Positions 20,296 through 23,165 of a stretch of 23,165 bases of DNA are shown here, piece by piece (the stretch's first letter is position 1; each line of letters begins with the position of its first letter). The translations under genes were made by a program, and so were the position numbers. Source of the DNA: Paraglomus occultum (Eukaryota; Glomeromycota; Glomeromycetes; Paraglomerales; Paraglomeraceae); NCBI GenBank assembly GCA_910592205.1, contig CAJVPJ010000511.1:1-23165 (forward strand), in the 5' to 3' direction. The notes below the pieces were generated by a model. That model saw only the letters and a list, made by a program, of their open reading frames with translations. It searched no databases and was not told the DNA's origin.

Positions 20296-21390
20296 ATGCT
20301 CAATGAGTTTCACAGCATGAAAGTGATACAATTACTAGTAATATACCAGGATTCGGTGATCCCAATATCTCCCACAAAAACCATATTAATATCATTGGAT
20401 GAGAAGGAAGAAAATGAATTCCCAGATAAAAAGCATAGAGAAACGGTTAGTAAAGAGACAATTCAAAAGATTAAAGAGAAGAAACTTCGAGATCAAGAGA
20501 CAATCATAACTTCCCAGAATACTGTTCCTATTATCTCCCGTGAACAAGGCTTTATCCAGGAAATATCTGCAGGTAACAATGCATCTCCAAGATTATAACT
20601 CCATATCTCCAAATCATGTGACTGAAATTTCGCTGACCCAAAATTCGAATCAGGTCAGCGAAAATCATGTAAGTGATATAACTATACTTTCTGTATCAAG
20701 AAGTAAAACTTTACTAAATTTGGCTACCTTATATCGGAAAGCTTGTGATGCGGAAAAACAAGCAATAAAGGCCAATCAAGATGAAATTTTATGCTGGTAC
20801 CATTACGTTATCGAGTTCGATAATAATAATCAAGTTAAAGACATTATGAAAATGAGCAGGTTGGTAAGAAAAAAGCAAAAGGACAAATCTATGATTTTAT
20901 TATTACAGCTTGATACTAAACGTAATACATTATAGAAGCAAACAGCATATTTGAAAAAATAGGTTTAGATAAGGTCCAATATATTAAATCATATAGTGCA
21001 AATGCTATTACTATTTTGAAATTTACTAATTCTCAGATTCAAACGATTTTAGATCACTTTACCAAAAAGCCTGATATAGAATATACCGACGAACAGGACA
21101 ATTCTTCAGATGATCAAGATTTGGAATTACCAGAAGCTTCGATAAATGCATCTACTGGAACCGAGGTAAGTGAAGTAAGTGATACAAATGCCAATGATAA
21201 TAAACCACAATCTTTAATTACTGCTTTATCCGATGATGAGCCAGAAAATTTCTCCGATGAATTCACCAATGACAACGAAGAAGATGGGAGTTTCTGTACT
21301 TTTTCTGATGACGATGATGAAGGTTATTATTATGATTTAAATACCAGCGAAACTTATACAAAATCGAACCGTTCAATCTATGCCTATTAG
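20296..21390 (+). pseudogene. Frameshifted Glomeromycotina-type expanded-family protein
   Basis: Three successive plus-strand frames make up one protein-like text. Piece 1 (20296-20598) is Lys/Glu-rich and includes ETIQKIKEKKLRDQETIITS. Piece 2 (to about 20935) has YRKACDAEKQAIKANQDEIL then CWYHYVIEF, and ends near LDTKR. Piece 3 (from about 20938) has FEKIGLDKVQYIKSYSANAI and FTNSQIQTILDHF, then an acidic Asp/Glu/Ser tail. The KACDAE...IKANQ.EILCW block followed by an IYN.FEK-IG-like block matches my memory of a hypothetical protein family present in hundreds of copies in Rhizophagus; its function is unknown. Two frame changes and internal stops (20596 and 20933) mark this as a decayed copy. 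Confidence 0.5.
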
Positions 21391-21777
21391 ATACGGAATT
21401 TCTTGCTTCGCAGACAATAGACATTTATAAATGATACATTTATACTGATGTATCCGGCATCTGTGTGCCTATATATTTTATTGTTACAAGCCCTTTGGGT
21501 GACTCTTCGAGTCATAAAGCGAATTTTTTTATGCATGACGAATTATCACACTGATCACTTTTGCCAAGAAGAAATAATAAAAGGTCAGGCACGTAGTGCT
21601 ATAATAATAATCATATCTTTAATATTTTTAAAAATGAATATATTGAGAGAGAGATCAACTAAGTATAAGTAAAAATTATAGAAAAGCAGGATTTTAAGGG
21701 AGGAATTTGCCAAGATTTTAAAGAATTGGCATAAATATAAGTTAAAGTATAAATGCAAATTAAATTATCTTTACAGA
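21391..21777. other. Region between two decayed accessory genes
   Basis: AT-rich. A 74-codon plus frame (21448-21672) has no recognisable feature beyond a hydrophobic Ile run encoded by ATA/ATT repeats. A small GACTC-TTC-GAGTC hairpin (about 21500) lies in it. The upstream part of the zinc-ribbon gene may once have extended here, but no further repeat unit is legible. Confidence 0.35.
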
Positions 21778-22929
21778 TTGCTAAAGAGATTGCATATAAT
21801 AAAGGAGGTGAATGCCTTTCTGACAAATACATTAATGGTAAGTCTCTAATGCTTTGGAAATGCACCATTGGTCATGAATAGTTTACAACTCTTGATTGTA
21901 TAAGGTACAAAAAAACATGGTGCCTGTGGCGTGCAGTTGAAAATCGTCATACTCGAACAATTGAAGATATGAGAATGCATGCAGAAAAAAAAGGAGGTCT
22001 TTGCCTTGCAACTGAATATATTAATAGACAGGATCCTCTTGAATGGCAGTGTAAAGAAGGTCATAAATGGAAGGCTTCAGCAAAGATATTATTAATGGAA
22101 CTTGGTGTCAGCAGTGTCGATTTCTCAATATTGATATAGCAAAAAATATTGCACAAGTACAAGAACGAGGTGGTAAATGCCTTTCTACAGAATATATTAA
22201 TGCAACTACTCCAATGTTTTGGAGATGCATCAAAGGCCATGAATGGTCTACGACTCTTTATCAAATAAAAAATATGGGAAGATGGTGCTCACAATGTGCT
22301 GGTAATTTTCCTTGTGATCTTAGCATATGTAGAGCTGAATTGGTAGGTTGGACTAAAATTTATCAGGGCAGGCTTCGATTCAGTGTAGTTCGTTGCGTTC
22401 CTGAAGCCATACAGAGTCTGGAAGCTAAGGAAATTTAAATTGCTCACAGTAGAGGAGGTAAGTGTCTTTCAATGGAATATATAAATCTCTGTGTTCTGAT
22501 GCAATGGATGTGTGATAAAGGGCATAAATGGTTTGCAAGTTTTAATAGTATTAATATTAAGCATATTAAATCTTGGTGCTTAAATAAGCATGAAAATCTG
22601 TGTTGCAAAGTCATAACTAATATTCTTGGTCCACCTTCCAGCATCCGCAGACCAGATTTCCTGAAAACACCTGAACATCCTCGAGGACTAGAGCTTGATA
22701 TCTACTATCCACAGTATGGATTCGTCATAGAAGTACAAGGTAAACAGCACGAGCAACATATAAATATTTTGACAAAAATGAGGAAGACTTTGAGAAGCAA
22801 TTAATGTGTGATCAGATCAAAAAAGAACTCTGCGAAGAAAATTGGGTTGTTCTAAGATATGTTTGGTATTATGAGAATCCATATCTAGTCATTCCAGATC
22901 ATCTTCGAGAGCTAGGACTCATTGAATAA
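21778..22929 (+). pseudogene. Decayed zinc-ribbon repeat protein with nuclease-like C-terminus
   Basis: Four repeats follow one plan, GG-x-CLS-x-x-YIN...W-x-C-x-x-GH-x-W...WC-x-x-C. Their first cysteines are at about 21813, 22002, 22178 and 22463. The clearest unit is the third: GGKCLSTEYINATTPMFWRC, IKGHEWSTTLYQIKN, RWCSQC. This pattern fits the probable zinc-ribbon family (Pfam DUF4379-type treble clef), found as tandem repeats in bacteria, giant viruses and Glomeromycotina. The C-terminal part (about 22595-22929) reads LGPPSSIRRPDFLKTPEHP, then LELDIYYPQYGFVIEVQGKQ, and ends YVWYYENPYLVIPDHLRELG. The spacing of Asp, Glu-x-Gln and His resembles a PD-(D/E)xK or Vsr-like nuclease fold. Lesions: TAG at 21879-21881 where Trp is expected, a frameshift near 22080, TAA at 22436, and a frameshift near 22770. 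The copy is dead; the DNA-acting role of intact relatives is inference. Confidence 0.65.
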
Positions 22930-23165
22930 ACTCAAAAATTTAAATACTTCATAATCATTACGCGTATTATTTTTATTAAAGAATAATTTATAAATGCCAG
23001 AGATACATGTGATTAATAACTCTATCTGAAAATGGCCTAATGTTTTTTTTCGAACAATCTTTTCCTCTAAAACCTAAAAAAAGCAGTATATTATTACATA
23101 TACAGAATCATCATCAAGAATGTAATTATCGCCAAATCATCAGCGAAAGCAAAAATCGTCGAAAA
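22930..23165. other. Terminal AT-rich stretch
   Basis: 236 bp after the zinc-ribbon relic with no gene, repeat or RNA signal that I can support. Confidence 0.4.

Noticed and set aside
21984-22480. Possible CRISPR-like spaced repeats (recurring GGAGGT and TGCCTT words)
   Set aside because: The recurrence reflects tandem protein domains with diverged DNA and unequal spacing, in a eukaryotic context.

Overview
This window looks like nuclear DNA of an arbuscular mycorrhizal fungus (Glomeromycotina, Rhizophagus-like). It is AT-rich, and its conserved genes are cut by many short GT-AG introns, about 66 in six genes and mostly 50-110 nt. The flanks carry decayed copies of protein families that I associate with massive expansion in these fungi. 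The organism is inferred from those traits and was not tested by a search.

Layout. 1-1650: the 5' part of a lineage-type coiled-coil protein (minus strand, runs off the window), a decayed pogo-like transposase tail (about 1036-1275) and a 151-bp inverted-repeat element (1489-1639) just upstream of the next gene. 1682-18772 is a dense block of conserved eukaryotic genes: LSG1 (+, ribosomal 60S GTPase, 10 exons), a USP20/USP33-type deubiquitinase (-, 22 exons), LSM6 (-, 3 exons), NAA25/MDM20 (+, NatB auxiliary subunit, about 26 exons), an unrecognised 265-residue protein (-, 6 exons) and MDM10 (+, mitochondrial ERMES/SAM beta-barrel, 5 exons). Two pairs are divergent with very short shared upstream regions (LSM6/NAA25, 158 bp; orphan/MDM10, 95 bp). 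18773-23165 is a gene-poor flank with three broken accessory sequences, the last a zinc-ribbon-repeat/nuclease-like relic.

I rebuilt exon structures by hand from reading frame, GT-AG sites and family motifs. For all six genes the exon lengths sum to a multiple of three, which supports the models. The genes do not form one pathway. They are housekeeping genes for ribosome maturation, ubiquitin turnover, RNA decay/splicing, N-terminal acetylation and mitochondrial contacts, and they sit between repeat-rich, fast-decaying flanks.

Most notable: an in-frame TGA in NAA25 that must be removed by a 42-nt intron or else marks a disrupted gene; a 99-bp MITE with perfect 35-bp inverted repeats inside an intron of the orphan gene; a second MITE-like element 42 bp from the LSG1 start; a 53-residue Glu/Gln repeat inside the LSG1 GTPase; and the decayed zinc-ribbon/nuclease gene. 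I did not find convincing evidence of a new multi-gene system.
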